Origin: Candidatus Segatella mututuai
GTDB lineage: Bacteria; Bacteroidota; Bacteroidia; Bacteroidales; Bacteroidaceae
Reading direction: 5' to 3'
Length of the DNA: 12,594 nucleotides
NCBI GenBank assembly: GCA_002439605.1
Contig: DJOI01000073.1
Span: 2,074 to 14,667 of the forward strand
Of this stretch, positions 1 to 7,922 are shown piece after piece (position 1 is the stretch's first letter; each line of letters begins with the position of its first letter). The position numbers and the translations under genes were made by a program. The notes beneath the pieces are model-generated. The model saw only the letters and a list, made by a program, of their open reading frames with translations, was not told the origin of the DNA and did no database searches.

Positions 1-112
1 ATACGTAACATTGAAATGTAAAGGTACAAAAAGAAGTTGTTACACAGCATTTAATTTAAGTGTTTTCCTTTCTTAATACGTACTATTATCAAAACAACAT
101 AAAAATATCATT

Positions 113-1528
113 ATGAAGAAGACATTACTGACATTATCGCTCTGCCTTGTCTGCTTAGCCACTTTTACAAAAAACCGCTTGGTAGTCAGCAAGGCTCCCA
201 TAGGAATAGAATTGAAAAAAGACTTTCAAGTACAGGCACGTATAAATGGTGGCGAATGGAAAGACATCGACACCTATGCCTTTAAGGTGGATAGGGTTTC
301 TAACGCCAAGCACAACGTGGAGGTTACATCCGTGGCTAAGTTTGAATTTGAAGGTAAAGTAGAAATACAGGTAAAGAGCTTGGCTCAGGATATCAAAAGT
401 TATAAAATCCGACCGAAATCCTACGGCATCGAGGCAGCACAAGAGGGCAACACACTGACCTTCTCTCTCGACCGCCCTCGCTACCTCTCCGTGGAAATCA
501 ACGGCAACATCTACCAGAATCTCCAAATCTTCGCAGACAACGTGTTGGAAAAGCCTAAGGTAAAGAAGAAGGACTTGATGTATTTCGGTCCAGGAGTACA
601 CGATTTCAAGGGCGACTCCATCCACATCGCATCGGGCAAGACGGTCTTCATAGACAATGGTGCTGTCATCAAGGGATGGCTCTCCACCTATGGTTCAAGA
701 GATGTAAAGATTATCGGCCATGGCATCGTAATGCCAGGACGTCACGAGGGCATCATGGTGAGATATTCCAAGAACATCTATATCGACGGACCGCTCACAA
801 CCCAGCTTCCTATAGGCGGCAGCGATTCCGTCACCGTGAAGAACGCTAAGGTGATGAGCTGGTATGGTTGGGGCGACGGATTCAATATCTTCGCCAGCAA
901 CAACATCCACCAAGAGCACCTCTTCGCTCGCACCAGCGACGATTGCTCCACCATCTACTGCACCCGCAAGAACTATCACGGCGGTTGCAAGAACATCACC
1001 ATCAAGGACTGTGTGTACTGGGCAGACGTGGCTCACCCTATCATGATAGGCCTGCACAGCGAGACTCCCGAGAACGAGGAAATCACCAACGTACTCTACG
1101 ACAACATCGACATCTTGGAACATTGTGAGAACCAAATAGACTACCAAGGCTGCATCGGCATCAACGATGGCGACAACATCTTGGTGAAGGGTGTTACCTT
1201 CGAGAACTTCCACATCGACAACATCCGAAAGGGAATGCTCCTCAATATGCGAGTATGCTTCAACAAGAAGTATTGCACCGCCCCAGGTCGTGGCATCGAG
1301 GACATCACCTTACGCAACATTGCCTATACAGGTAAGGCTCCCAACATGGGAATCATCGCTGGCTACGATCCAAGCCGCAAGGTGAAGAACATTCGCTTCG
1401 AGAATTTTTCCATCAATGGAAAGGTGATTTCTGATGACATGAAGGAAAAGCCAAAATGGTACAAGACCGCCGACATGGCAAACATCTACGTGAACGATCA
1501 TGTGGATAATGTGACGTTCAGCAGATAA
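113..1528 (+). CDS. Exported right-handed beta-helix protein, GH28/GH49-like (clan GH-N) glycoside hydrolase
   Basis: This 471-aa protein has a Lys-Lys start followed by a hydrophobic stretch (about residues 4-19), so it is probably exported; the cleavage site is not clear. Residues about 25-145 look like a beta-rich N-terminal domain. From about 150 to the end there are regular short beta-strand repeats of the N-I/V-x-I/V type, as in pectin-lyase-fold enzymes. Asp255 in a Trp-Gly-Asp-Gly context and the Asp276-Asp277 pair have the 21-residue spacing seen between the catalytic aspartates of GH28 polygalacturonases. A Trp-x-x-Asp-Gly then Asp-Asp layout also occurs in GH49 dextranases. The canonical GH28 Asn-Thr-Asp, Gly-His-Gly and Arg-Ile-Lys motifs are absent, so pectin as substrate is not supported. 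The ATG follows an A-rich leader with no Shine-Dalgarno. No SusC/SusD, sulfatase or other carbohydrate gene is nearby. The fold call is fairly sure; the substrate is unknown. Confidence 0.75.
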   Translation: MKKTLLTLSLCLVCLATFTKNRLVVSKAPIGIELKKDFQVQARINGGEWKDIDTYAFKVDRVSNAKHNVEVTSVAKFEFEGKVEIQVKSLAQDIKSYKIRPKSYGIEAAQEGNTLTFSLDRPRYLSVEINGNIYQNLQIFADNVLEKPKVKKKDLMYFGPGVHDFKGDSIHIASGKTVFIDNGAVIKGWLSTYGSRDVKIIGHGIVMPGRHEGIMVRYSKNIYIDGPLTTQLPIGGSDSVTVKNAKVMSWYGWGDGFNIFASNNIHQEHLFARTSDDCSTIYCTRKNYHGGCKNITIKDCVYWADVAHPIMIGLHSETPENEEITNVLYDNIDILEHCENQIDYQGCIGINDGDNILVKGVTFENFHIDNIRKGMLLNMRVCFNKKYCTAPGRGIEDITLRNIAYTGKAPNMGIIAGYDPSRKVKNIRFENFSINGKVISDDMKEKPKWYKTADMANIYVNDHVDNVTFSR

Positions 1529-1753
1529 AGCCTTTGCTACATAAAACATTTCCGAAATTAACATCTATTGCATCAAAAGGACACCATTTCATAATTCTAT
1601 AGCATCGCGGGTTTCTTGCCGAACACACAGAAAGTAAAGAAATAAAAGGTCATCCATAGCGTGCGGGAATATTCAATGAATCCATACGGATGCGTTATTG
1701 CTTAATTCCACTTAACTTAACACAGATTTTATATACATTGCGCCACACAATCC

Positions 1754-1784
1754 TTGGCTTTGTCAAGAAAAAGCAGTACTTTTG
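1754..1784 (+). promoter_or_regulatory. Bacteroidetes-type promoter for the MATE gene
   Basis: The -7 box TACTTTTG at 1777-1784 matches the consensus TAnnTTTG exactly. The -33 box is TTGG at 1754-1757 (one mismatch to TTTG), with the usual 19-nt spacer. A second TTTG at 1759-1762 is only 14 nt away and is less likely. Transcription should start at about 1788-1791, which is at or beside the ATG at 1790. Confidence 0.7.
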
Positions 1785-1789
1785 CACGC

Positions 1790-3169
1790 ATGAAAAGAGA
1801 GACCGACAATTATACGTTCCTCACCCATGCCCCCGTGCATAAGGTGATTCTCACCATGGCAGTACCCACCATCGTCAGCATGTTGTCTACAAGTATGTAC
1901 AATCTTGCCGACACCTACTTCGTGAGCAGTATCAACACACAGAGCGTGGCAGCCGTGGGTATCTCATTCTGCATGATGGCAGTCATACAAGCTGTGGGAT
2001 TCTTTTTCGGGCATGGGTCCGGCAACTATATCTCAAGACGCTTGGGAGCCAAAGACACCGATAGCGCACGCAAGATGGCGGCTACAGGAGTCATGCTCAG
2101 TTTTATAGCAGGACTCTGCATCACCATTCTCGGATTGTCATTCATTACACCACTGTCTGTCCTGCTTGGTTCTACCCCCACCATTCTGCCTTATACAGAA
2201 CGCTATCTGGGCATAATACTGTTAGGCGCTCCCATGATGACCATGTCGCTGACGCTCAACAACCAGATGCGCTTTCAGGGCAACACGATGTATGCCATGA
2301 AAGGAATTCTGTCGGGTGTGGCACTCAACCTTGCGTTGGCTCCGTTGCTCATCCTTTACTTCCGCTTGGGCATCACAGGAGCGGCTGTCGCAACACTCAT
2401 CAGCCAATGTTTCGGATGCCTTATGCTTCTGCGCATGACTACCAAGGGACAGAACATACGCATCGAACCACGACTTTTCACCCCGACAAAGGCTTTTTTG
2501 AAGGAAATCATCGCTGGAGGAACACCCTCGCTGTCGAGACAAGGATTAGGAAGTATTTCCACCTTGATGCTCAACGTGGCGGCAGGTTCATACGGTGACG
2601 CTGCCATTGCCGGCATGAGCATAGTCACAAGGATAGCTTTCTTCACCTATGCCATCGTCATCGGCTTAGGACAGGGATTCCAACCACTTTGCGGATTCTG
2701 TTATGGAGCCCGGCTCTACAGTCGCGTAAGAGAAGCCTTCGGGTTCTGCATCAAGTGCGGCACACTCTTCCTTACCGCCTGCGCTGTCGTTGGATTCATC
2801 TCGGCGGAGCCCATCATCGTCCTCTTCAGGGACGAGAGCGAAGTGGTGAGTGTAGGGACGGCAGCCCTGCGCTGGCAGGTACTCAGCTTCCCACTCGTTG
2901 CCTTTATAGTATTGACCAACATGCTTACGCAGACCATCAGGATGCCCATACGCGCCAATCTGGTGGCGGCAGCCCGAAGCGGTCTCTTCTTCATCCCGCT
3001 CATTATCACTCTTCCGCATTGCCTCGGACTTCTTGGCGTCGAGATGTGCCAGGCATGTGCCGACGTCTGCTCCTTCGTCTTAGCAACCCCCATTGCCTGG
3101 AGCGCCTTTCGTGACATGAAGAAAGGACAGGCGGAAAGACAAAAAACTCCACAAACCTTTGGGAAATAA
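1790..3169 (+). CDS. MATE-family multidrug/sodium (or proton) antiporter
   Basis: This is a 459-aa inner-membrane protein with about 12 hydrophobic segments in two homologous halves, the normal size for MATE exporters. Visible family features are the early Ala-Val-Pro-Thr-Ile segment near residue 25, a conserved Asp in the first helix (Asp41 in Asn-Leu-Ala-Asp-Thr), a Gly-rich loop ending Arg-Arg-Leu-Gly-Ala-Lys (about 74-88), and the Gly-Leu-Gly-Gln-Gly-Phe-Gln-Pro segment at about 292-299. Such proteins export cationic drugs, metabolites or dyes using an ion gradient; the substrate cannot be read from sequence. A longer reading from a TTG at 1754 is possible, but that codon lies in the -33 box and would be upstream of the transcript start. 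I therefore take ATG 1790, which gives the usual short charged N-terminus. It appears monocistronic, since the next gene has its own promoter. Confidence 0.93.
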   Translation: MKRETDNYTFLTHAPVHKVILTMAVPTIVSMLSTSMYNLADTYFVSSINTQSVAAVGISFCMMAVIQAVGFFFGHGSGNYISRRLGAKDTDSARKMAATGVMLSFIAGLCITILGLSFITPLSVLLGSTPTILPYTERYLGIILLGAPMMTMSLTLNNQMRFQGNTMYAMKGILSGVALNLALAPLLILYFRLGITGAAVATLISQCFGCLMLLRMTTKGQNIRIEPRLFTPTKAFLKEIIAGGTPSLSRQGLGSISTLMLNVAAGSYGDAAIAGMSIVTRIAFFTYAIVIGLGQGFQPLCGFCYGARLYSRVREAFGFCIKCGTLFLTACAVVGFISAEPIIVLFRDESEVVSVGTAALRWQVLSFPLVAFIVLTNMLTQTIRMPIRANLVAAARSGLFFIPLIITLPHCLGLLGVEMCQACADVCSFVLATPIAWSAFRDMKKGQAERQKTPQTFGK

Positions 3170-3188
3170 GAAAAAAATCGTATCTTTG
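3158..3188 (+). promoter_or_regulatory. Bacteroidetes consensus promoter for cysE
   Basis: TTTG at 3158-3161, a 19-nt spacer, and TATCTTTG at 3181-3188 match the Bacteroides sigma-A consensus (TTTG-N19-TAnnTTTG) fully. The -33 box lies inside the last codons of the MATE gene, whose stop is at 3167-3169. The predicted start near 3193-3195 leaves a leader of roughly 24 nt before the cysE ATG at 3218. Confidence 0.85.
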
Positions 3189-3217
3189 CAACGGATTTTT
3201 ACTGACACAATTGAGAA

Positions 3218-4159
3218 ATGAGCAAAGACAAGCTAACTCATCAGCTGACAGAAACCATCGAAGAGCTCTCATGCCCCATGTCGCTGAAAGGTCTGTTTCA
3301 TCAGCACAGGGATGGGAACCCTCTTCCTTCGGGCAAGGCGCTCGAAGAAATCATTAATTTATCCCGCTCTATTCTTTTTCCCGGATATTATGGTAACTCA
3401 TCGGTCAACATCTCCACCATCAAGTATCACATCGGTGTGAGAGTGGAGAAACTATACGAGAAACTGACAGAACAGATCCTCGCAGGCCTCTGCTTTGCCA
3501 ACGACTGCGAAAGCGAAACATCACAGGAACTACTGCGGCAAAGGGCCAAGGCGGGCGTCATAGCAGCCAAGGCCATCATGGAGTTTCCCCGTCTGAGAAA
3601 GATTCTTGCCACCGATGTGGAAGCCGCCTACGAGGGCGACCCAGCCGCAGTAAGCCAGGGAGAAATCATCTCTTGCTATCCTGTCATCAAGGCCATCACC
3701 AATTATCGCATCGCCCATGTGCTCTTCGAACTCGGTGTGCCTCTGATTCCACGAATGATGACAGAACTGGCACACTCGGAGACAGGCATTGACATTCATC
3801 CAGAGGCCACCATCGGCCAGCATTTCACCATCGACCATGGAACGGGTGTGGTCATCGGAGCCACTTGCATCATCGGCAACAATGTGAAACTCTACCAAGG
3901 AGTGACTCTCGGAGCCAAGAGCTTCCCTCTCGACAAAGACGGGAATCCCATCAAGGGTATTCCGCGCCACCCCATCCTCGAGGACGATGTCATCGTATAT
4001 GCCAATGCCACTATTTTAGGGCGGATTACCATAGGCAAGGGCTGTGTGGTTGGTGCCAACGTGTGGGTCACCAAGGACATGCAACCAAAGACAAAAAAAT
4101 ACAAGAAAGAAAAAACAAGTTTGTTAGACATAGAATTCAATAATGGAACAGGAATTTGA
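3218..4159 (+). CDS. cysE: Serine O-acetyltransferase (CysE/EpsC type)
   Basis: This cytoplasmic enzyme transfers acetyl from acetyl-CoA to L-serine, giving O-acetylserine for cysteine synthesis. The 313-aa protein has a helical N-terminal domain (about 1-185) and a left-handed beta-helix of hexapeptide repeats (about 190-285). By comparison with E. coli CysE, Asp141 (in Gly-Asp-Pro-Ala-Ala), His207 (in Ile-Asp-His-Gly-Thr-Gly) and His251 (in Pro-Arg-His-Pro) match the active-site Asp92, His158 and His193. The C-terminal tail is Lys-rich and ends in Gly-Ile. In E. coli CysE the terminal Ile docks into the CysK active site, so complex formation with cysteine synthase is likely by inference. 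CysK is not in the window. A consensus promoter lies just upstream. The last 17 nt overlap the next gene, which suggests co-transcription and translational coupling. Confidence 0.93.
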   Translation: MSKDKLTHQLTETIEELSCPMSLKGLFHQHRDGNPLPSGKALEEIINLSRSILFPGYYGNSSVNISTIKYHIGVRVEKLYEKLTEQILAGLCFANDCESETSQELLRQRAKAGVIAAKAIMEFPRLRKILATDVEAAYEGDPAAVSQGEIISCYPVIKAITNYRIAHVLFELGVPLIPRMMTELAHSETGIDIHPEATIGQHFTIDHGTGVVIGATCIIGNNVKLYQGVTLGAKSFPLDKDGNPIKGIPRHPILEDDVIVYANATILGRITIGKGCVVGANVWVTKDMQPKTKKYKKEKTSLLDIEFNNGTGI

Positions 4160-5660
4160 ACTCATTGCCAAGACCTTTATGGGCTTAGAACCCGTCTTGG
4201 CTGAGGAGCTCACCCAGTTGGGTGCCAACAATGTACAAATAGGTCGCCGCATGGTTTCGTTCAGAGGCGACAAGGAAATGATGTATCGTGCCAACTTCCA
4301 GTTGCACACCGCCATCCGAGTACTCAAACCCATCAAGCACTTCAAGGCTCGCTCGGCAGAAGAAGTGTACAACGAGGTACAAAAGATCAAATGGGACGAC
4401 ATCCTTGATGTCAAAAAAACATTCTCGGTCGACTCTGTGGTCTATTCTGAGGAATTCCGCAATTCTCGTTTTGTGACCTACAAGGTGAAGGATGCCATTG
4501 TGGACTGGTTCCGCGAGAAGCAGGGCACACGTCCTAACATCAGCGTTTCCAACCCCGACATCCGTCTCAACATACATATCGCAGAGGACAACGCCACCCT
4601 GAGCCTCGACTCCAGCGGCGAGAGCCTGCACCGTCGTGGCTATCGCCAGGAGCAGGTGGAAGCGCCATTAAACGAAGTATTGGCAGCAGGTATGATTCTG
4701 ATGACAGGATGGAAGGGCGAGTGCGACCTCATCGACCCCATGTGTGGCTCGGGCACCATCGCCATAGAGGCAGCCCTCATCGCCCGCAACATTTCTCCTG
4801 GAGTATTCCGCAAGGAATTCGCCTTCGAGAAGTGGAACGACTTCGACCAAGACCTCTTCGACATGATCTACAACGACGACTCGCAGGAGCGAGAGTTCGA
4901 GCACCACATCTACGGCTACGACATCGACATGAAGGCCGTCAACACGGCAGCTCTCAATGTGCGTGCTGCCGGAATGACGAAGGACATCACCATCGCCCAG
5001 CAGGACTTCAAGGACTTCCAGCAGCCAGCCGAGAAGAGCATCATCGTGATGAACCCTCCTTACGGAGAGCGCATTTCCACACCCAACCTTTTGGGCACCT
5101 ATAAGATGATAGGCGAACGCTTCAAGAAGGCTTTCGCAGGAAACGAAGCTTGGGTTTTGAGCTATCGAGAGGAATGCTTCGAGCAGATTGGTCTGAAACC
5201 AAGCATCAAGATTCCTGTTTACAACGGAAGCTTGGAATGCGAATTCCGCAAATACGTCATGTTTGATGGCAAGATGAAAGACTTTCGCTCGGAGGGTGGC
5301 ATCGTGAAGACCGACAGCGAGAAGCGAGAAATGGCACAGAAGCATCGTTTCAAGAAAGAGCGTGAGTTTAAGAAACGCATCACCGAGGAAATCGAGAACG
5401 AAGAAGACGACATTCGTTCGTTCAAGTTCCACACCAACCGCTTTGCCGACTTCGAGAAAAAACGCGAAGACATCCGTCGTGGCAACAAAACACATTCTGA
5501 AGGCAGAGACTTCAAGCGCGGAGGCGACTTCAAAAAAGGTGGCAGCGACTTCAAAAGAGGCAGCGACTTCAAAAGAGGTGGCAAGGACTTCAAGCGCGGG
5601 GGAAAGAACTTCGACCGTGGCGGCAAACGAGGATTCAAAAACTTCAGCGATGAGGACTAA
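4143..5660 (+). CDS. rlmL: THUMP-domain 23S rRNA guanine-N2 methyltransferase (RlmL-like)
   Basis: This 505-aa protein resembles the RlmL half of E. coli RlmKL, which makes m2G2445 in 23S rRNA; no fused RlmK domain is present. Residues about 1-165 form the N-terminal and THUMP RNA-binding region. The SAM-dependent Rossmann domain spans about 180-375, with motif I Asp-Pro-Met-Cys-Gly-Ser-Gly-Thr at 198-205 and motif IV Asn-Pro-Pro-Tyr-Gly-Glu-Arg at 304-310, as in amino-group methylases. After residue 380 comes a highly charged helical stretch, then a repetitive Asp-Phe-Lys-Arg-Gly-Gly tail (456-494). The ATG at 4143 gives the usual family N-terminus and lies inside the cysE reading frame (17-nt overlap). 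The next gene begins 24 nt downstream. Family membership is sure; the exact target base is inferred from homology. Confidence 0.9.
   Translation: MEQEFELIAKTFMGLEPVLAEELTQLGANNVQIGRRMVSFRGDKEMMYRANFQLHTAIRVLKPIKHFKARSAEEVYNEVQKIKWDDILDVKKTFSVDSVVYSEEFRNSRFVTYKVKDAIVDWFREKQGTRPNISVSNPDIRLNIHIAEDNATLSLDSSGESLHRRGYRQEQVEAPLNEVLAAGMILMTGWKGECDLIDPMCGSGTIAIEAALIARNISPGVFRKEFAFEKWNDFDQDLFDMIYNDDSQEREFEHHIYGYDIDMKAVNTAALNVRAAGMTKDITIAQQDFKDFQQPAEKSIIVMNPPYGERISTPNLLGTYKMIGERFKKAFAGNEAWVLSYREECFEQIGLKPSIKIPVYNGSLECEFRKYVMFDGKMKDFRSEGGIVKTDSEKREMAQKHRFKKEREFKKRITEEIENEEDDIRSFKFHTNRFADFEKKREDIRRGNKTHSEGRDFKRGGDFKKGGSDFKRGSDFKRGGKDFKRGGKNFDRGGKRGFKNFSDED
5508..5624 (+). repeat. In-frame tandem repeat encoding the RGG-like tail of the rRNA methylase
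   Basis: Six degenerate copies of a unit encoding Asp-Phe-Lys-Arg-Gly-Gly are present, beginning at residues 456, 462, 469, 475, 482 and 489, with spacers of zero or one residue (Ser or Lys). At DNA level the core is gacttcaa followed by aag or gcg and Gly codons. The product is a basic, flexible Arg/Lys-Gly-Gly tail of the kind that binds RNA non-specifically in helicases and other RNA proteins. Confidence 0.9.
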
Positions 5661-5684
5661 AAAGTGAAGAATAGACAAAGAATC

Positions 5685-7913
5685 ATGGAATTAAGAAAAG
5701 CTCTATATCAATTTTCATTAGTTACAATAATGGCTATATCCACTGTCTACAGTCAGGCGCAGGGCGTGGTTCCCGCACAGAAGGGCGACAAGTCCTTCAC
5801 GCTGGAAGACCTCAACTTCGGCGGCAACAACTACCGCAACATGGTGGCCAAGAACCGTTGGTGCACTTGGTGGGGCGACCAGCTCGTGCGCCAGGACATC
5901 GACGCTTGCTACCTTGTCAACAAGAAGAACGGCAAGGAGACCAAGCTCTTTGGCCTCGACGACATCAACAAGTGGATAGCTCCTACCAAGGACATCAAGG
6001 TAAGAACCTTGTACAACGCTAAGTTTCCCTTCGCCGGCAAGAGCATCGTGAAGGTAAGCAACGGAAGCAAGACCTACTACGTGGATTGGAAGAAGAAAAA
6101 ATGCGTAAGAGAAGTGGGCTTCGAGGAGGGCGAGAATCTCTTGGAGGCGAATGCACAGCAGAACGCTTTTGCCTATCTGAAAGACAACAACCTGTACGTG
6201 ATAACAGCTCATGGCAAATCGACACAGCTCTCTACCGACGGTAGTCGTAGCATCGTCTATGGACAGAGCGTACACCGCGACGAGTTTGGTATCAGCAAAG
6301 GTACTTTCTGGAGCCCAGACGGCAACAGGCTCGCCTTCTATCGCATGGACCAGAGCATGGTGACCGACTATCCGCAGGTCAACATCCCAGAGATTGGCTT
6401 CAACCATCCCGAGACCCAGAGTTGCATCGCCACAGCAGCCCCCGACAAGTATCCCATGGCTGGCGAAACCTCACACAAGGTGACCGTCGGTGTGTACGAC
6501 GTGAAGGCAAACAAGGTCATCTACCTGAAGGCAGGCGACCCTACCGACCGTTATTTCACCAACATCGCCTGGAGCCCCGACAACAAGGTAATCTACATGT
6601 TCGAGTTGAACCGAGACCAGAACGATTGCCGTCTCGTCAGTTACAATGCCGAGACAGGAAACAAGATAGCCGAACTATATCGTGAGACCGATGAGAAGTA
6701 TGTGGAACCACTGCACCCTATCCAGTTCCTGCCATGGGACAGCAACAAATTCATCATGCAGAGCCAAAAGGATGGTTACAACCATCTCTACCTCTGCAAT
6801 TTGAAAGGCAACAACATAGAGATGAAACAGCTCACCAGCGGAAAGTGGGTGGTTATGGACGTGCTCGGCTTTTATCCTAAGCACAAAAGCATCGTCATCG
6901 CCAGCAATGAGTATTCTCCTATCCAGCGCAACATCTTCTTGGTAGATATATCGACTGGAAAACGTACCATAGCAGACGACAATGGCAAGGGATGGCACAA
7001 TGCAACTCTGAGTGAGAGCGGCAAGTACATTTACGACAACTACTCCACCCCAACCGTGCCTCGCAAGATAGCCATCGTCAACAACGAGTTGGGCGACCGC
7101 ATCCCTTACTTCACCGCCGAGAACCCTTGGAAGGGCTACAACGTGCCAGAGTACAGCTGCGGAACCATCAAGGCAGCCGATGGCGAGACCGACCTCTACT
7201 ATCGCATGGTGAAGCCTGTCAACTTCGACCCCAACAAGAAGTATCCCACCATCATATATGTATATGGCGGCCCTCACGCCCACAACGTGGACGCTCGCTG
7301 GAACTATTGCAGCCGTGGTTGGGAAACCTACATGGCGCAGAATGGATACCTGCTCTTCATCCTCGACAACCGTGGCAGCGAGAACCGTGGCAAGGCCTTC
7401 GAGCAAGTCACCTTCCGCCAGCTCGGCCAGGAGGAGATGAAGGACCAGATGAAGGGCGTGGAGTATCTGAAGAGTCTTCCTTACGTGGATGCCGACAGGA
7501 TAGGCGTACACGGATGGAGCTTCGGTGGTTTCATGACCATCTCGCTGATGACCAACTATCCTGACGTGTTCAAGGTAGGTGTGGCAGGTGGTCCAGTCAT
7601 TGATTGGCACTGGTACGAGGTGATGTATGGCGAACGCTATATGGACACACCACAGACCAACCCAGAGGGTTACAAGAAGACCTCGCTGCTCTACACAGCC
7701 AAGAACCTGAAGGGCAAGTTGCAGATTATCCAGGGCTACAACGACGTGACCGTAGTGCCACAGCACTGCCTCACCTTCCTGAAGGCCTGCATCGCCGCCG
7801 GCACCCAGCCCGACTTCTTCATGTACCCAGGCGAGCCTCACAACATGCGTGGGCATCAGAGCACACACCTGCATGAGCGCATCAGCCAGTATTTCTTCGA
7901 CTATCTGAAGTAA
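5685..7913 (+). CDS. Dipeptidyl peptidase IV-like serine peptidase (family S9B), exported
   Basis: This exported peptidase removes N-terminal dipeptides (Xaa-Pro/Ala type) from peptides, probably in the periplasm. The product is 742 aa, a normal length. It has a signal peptide of about 26 residues (hydrophobic core then Ser-Gln-Ala-Gln), a beta-propeller domain (about 60-490) and a C-terminal alpha/beta hydrolase domain. The triad is visible: Ser612 in Gly-Trp-Ser-Phe-Gly-Gly, Asp687 in Tyr-Asn-Asp-Val, and His719 in Glu-Pro-His-Asn. Asp199-Glu200, just before a Phe-Gly-Ile segment, sits where DPP-IV has its Glu-Glu pair that holds the substrate N-terminus. A GTG at 5664 would add seven residues. 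I prefer ATG 5685 because it gives a standard signal peptide. It lies 24 nt after the rRNA methylase gene, probably in the same operon. A tripeptidyl (PtpA-like) specificity is not excluded. Confidence 0.92.
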   Translation: MELRKALYQFSLVTIMAISTVYSQAQGVVPAQKGDKSFTLEDLNFGGNNYRNMVAKNRWCTWWGDQLVRQDIDACYLVNKKNGKETKLFGLDDINKWIAPTKDIKVRTLYNAKFPFAGKSIVKVSNGSKTYYVDWKKKKCVREVGFEEGENLLEANAQQNAFAYLKDNNLYVITAHGKSTQLSTDGSRSIVYGQSVHRDEFGISKGTFWSPDGNRLAFYRMDQSMVTDYPQVNIPEIGFNHPETQSCIATAAPDKYPMAGETSHKVTVGVYDVKANKVIYLKAGDPTDRYFTNIAWSPDNKVIYMFELNRDQNDCRLVSYNAETGNKIAELYRETDEKYVEPLHPIQFLPWDSNKFIMQSQKDGYNHLYLCNLKGNNIEMKQLTSGKWVVMDVLGFYPKHKSIVIASNEYSPIQRNIFLVDISTGKRTIADDNGKGWHNATLSESGKYIYDNYSTPTVPRKIAIVNNELGDRIPYFTAENPWKGYNVPEYSCGTIKAADGETDLYYRMVKPVNFDPNKKYPTIIYVYGGPHAHNVDARWNYCSRGWETYMAQNGYLLFILDNRGSENRGKAFEQVTFRQLGQEEMKDQMKGVEYLKSLPYVDADRIGVHGWSFGGFMTISLMTNYPDVFKVGVAGGPVIDWHWYEVMYGERYMDTPQTNPEGYKKTSLLYTAKNLKGKLQIIQGYNDVTVVPQHCLTFLKACIAAGTQPDFFMYPGEPHNMRGHQSTHLHERISQYFFDYLK

Positions 7914-7922
7914 TTAAAATCA

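Noticed and set aside
19..26. TACCTTTA on the minus strand, a near match to a -7 box for a divergent upstream gene
   Set aside because: The final G is missing and there is no TTTG at the expected 19-nt distance.
1529..1753. Gap between the beta-helix gene and the MATE promoter, examined for small genes, tRNA or mobile remnants
   Set aside because: Only weak 4-bp hairpins (for example ATCC-ATAC-GGAT near 1681-1692) and no coding frame of note were seen. There is nothing I can support.
1754..1789. TTG-initiated 12-residue extension of the MATE protein
   Set aside because: The codons overlap the -33 and -7 promoter boxes and would lie before the transcript start. ATG 1790 gives the usual MATE N-terminus.
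4668..5678. 336-codon open frame on the minus strand opposite the rRNA methylase gene, and similar long antisense frames opposite purD and the DPP gene (8119-9174, 6675-7874)
   Set aside because: They mirror real genes with intact catalytic motifs on the plus strand. Their translations are Val/Leu/His-rich with no recognisable domain, as expected from GC-rich third positions.
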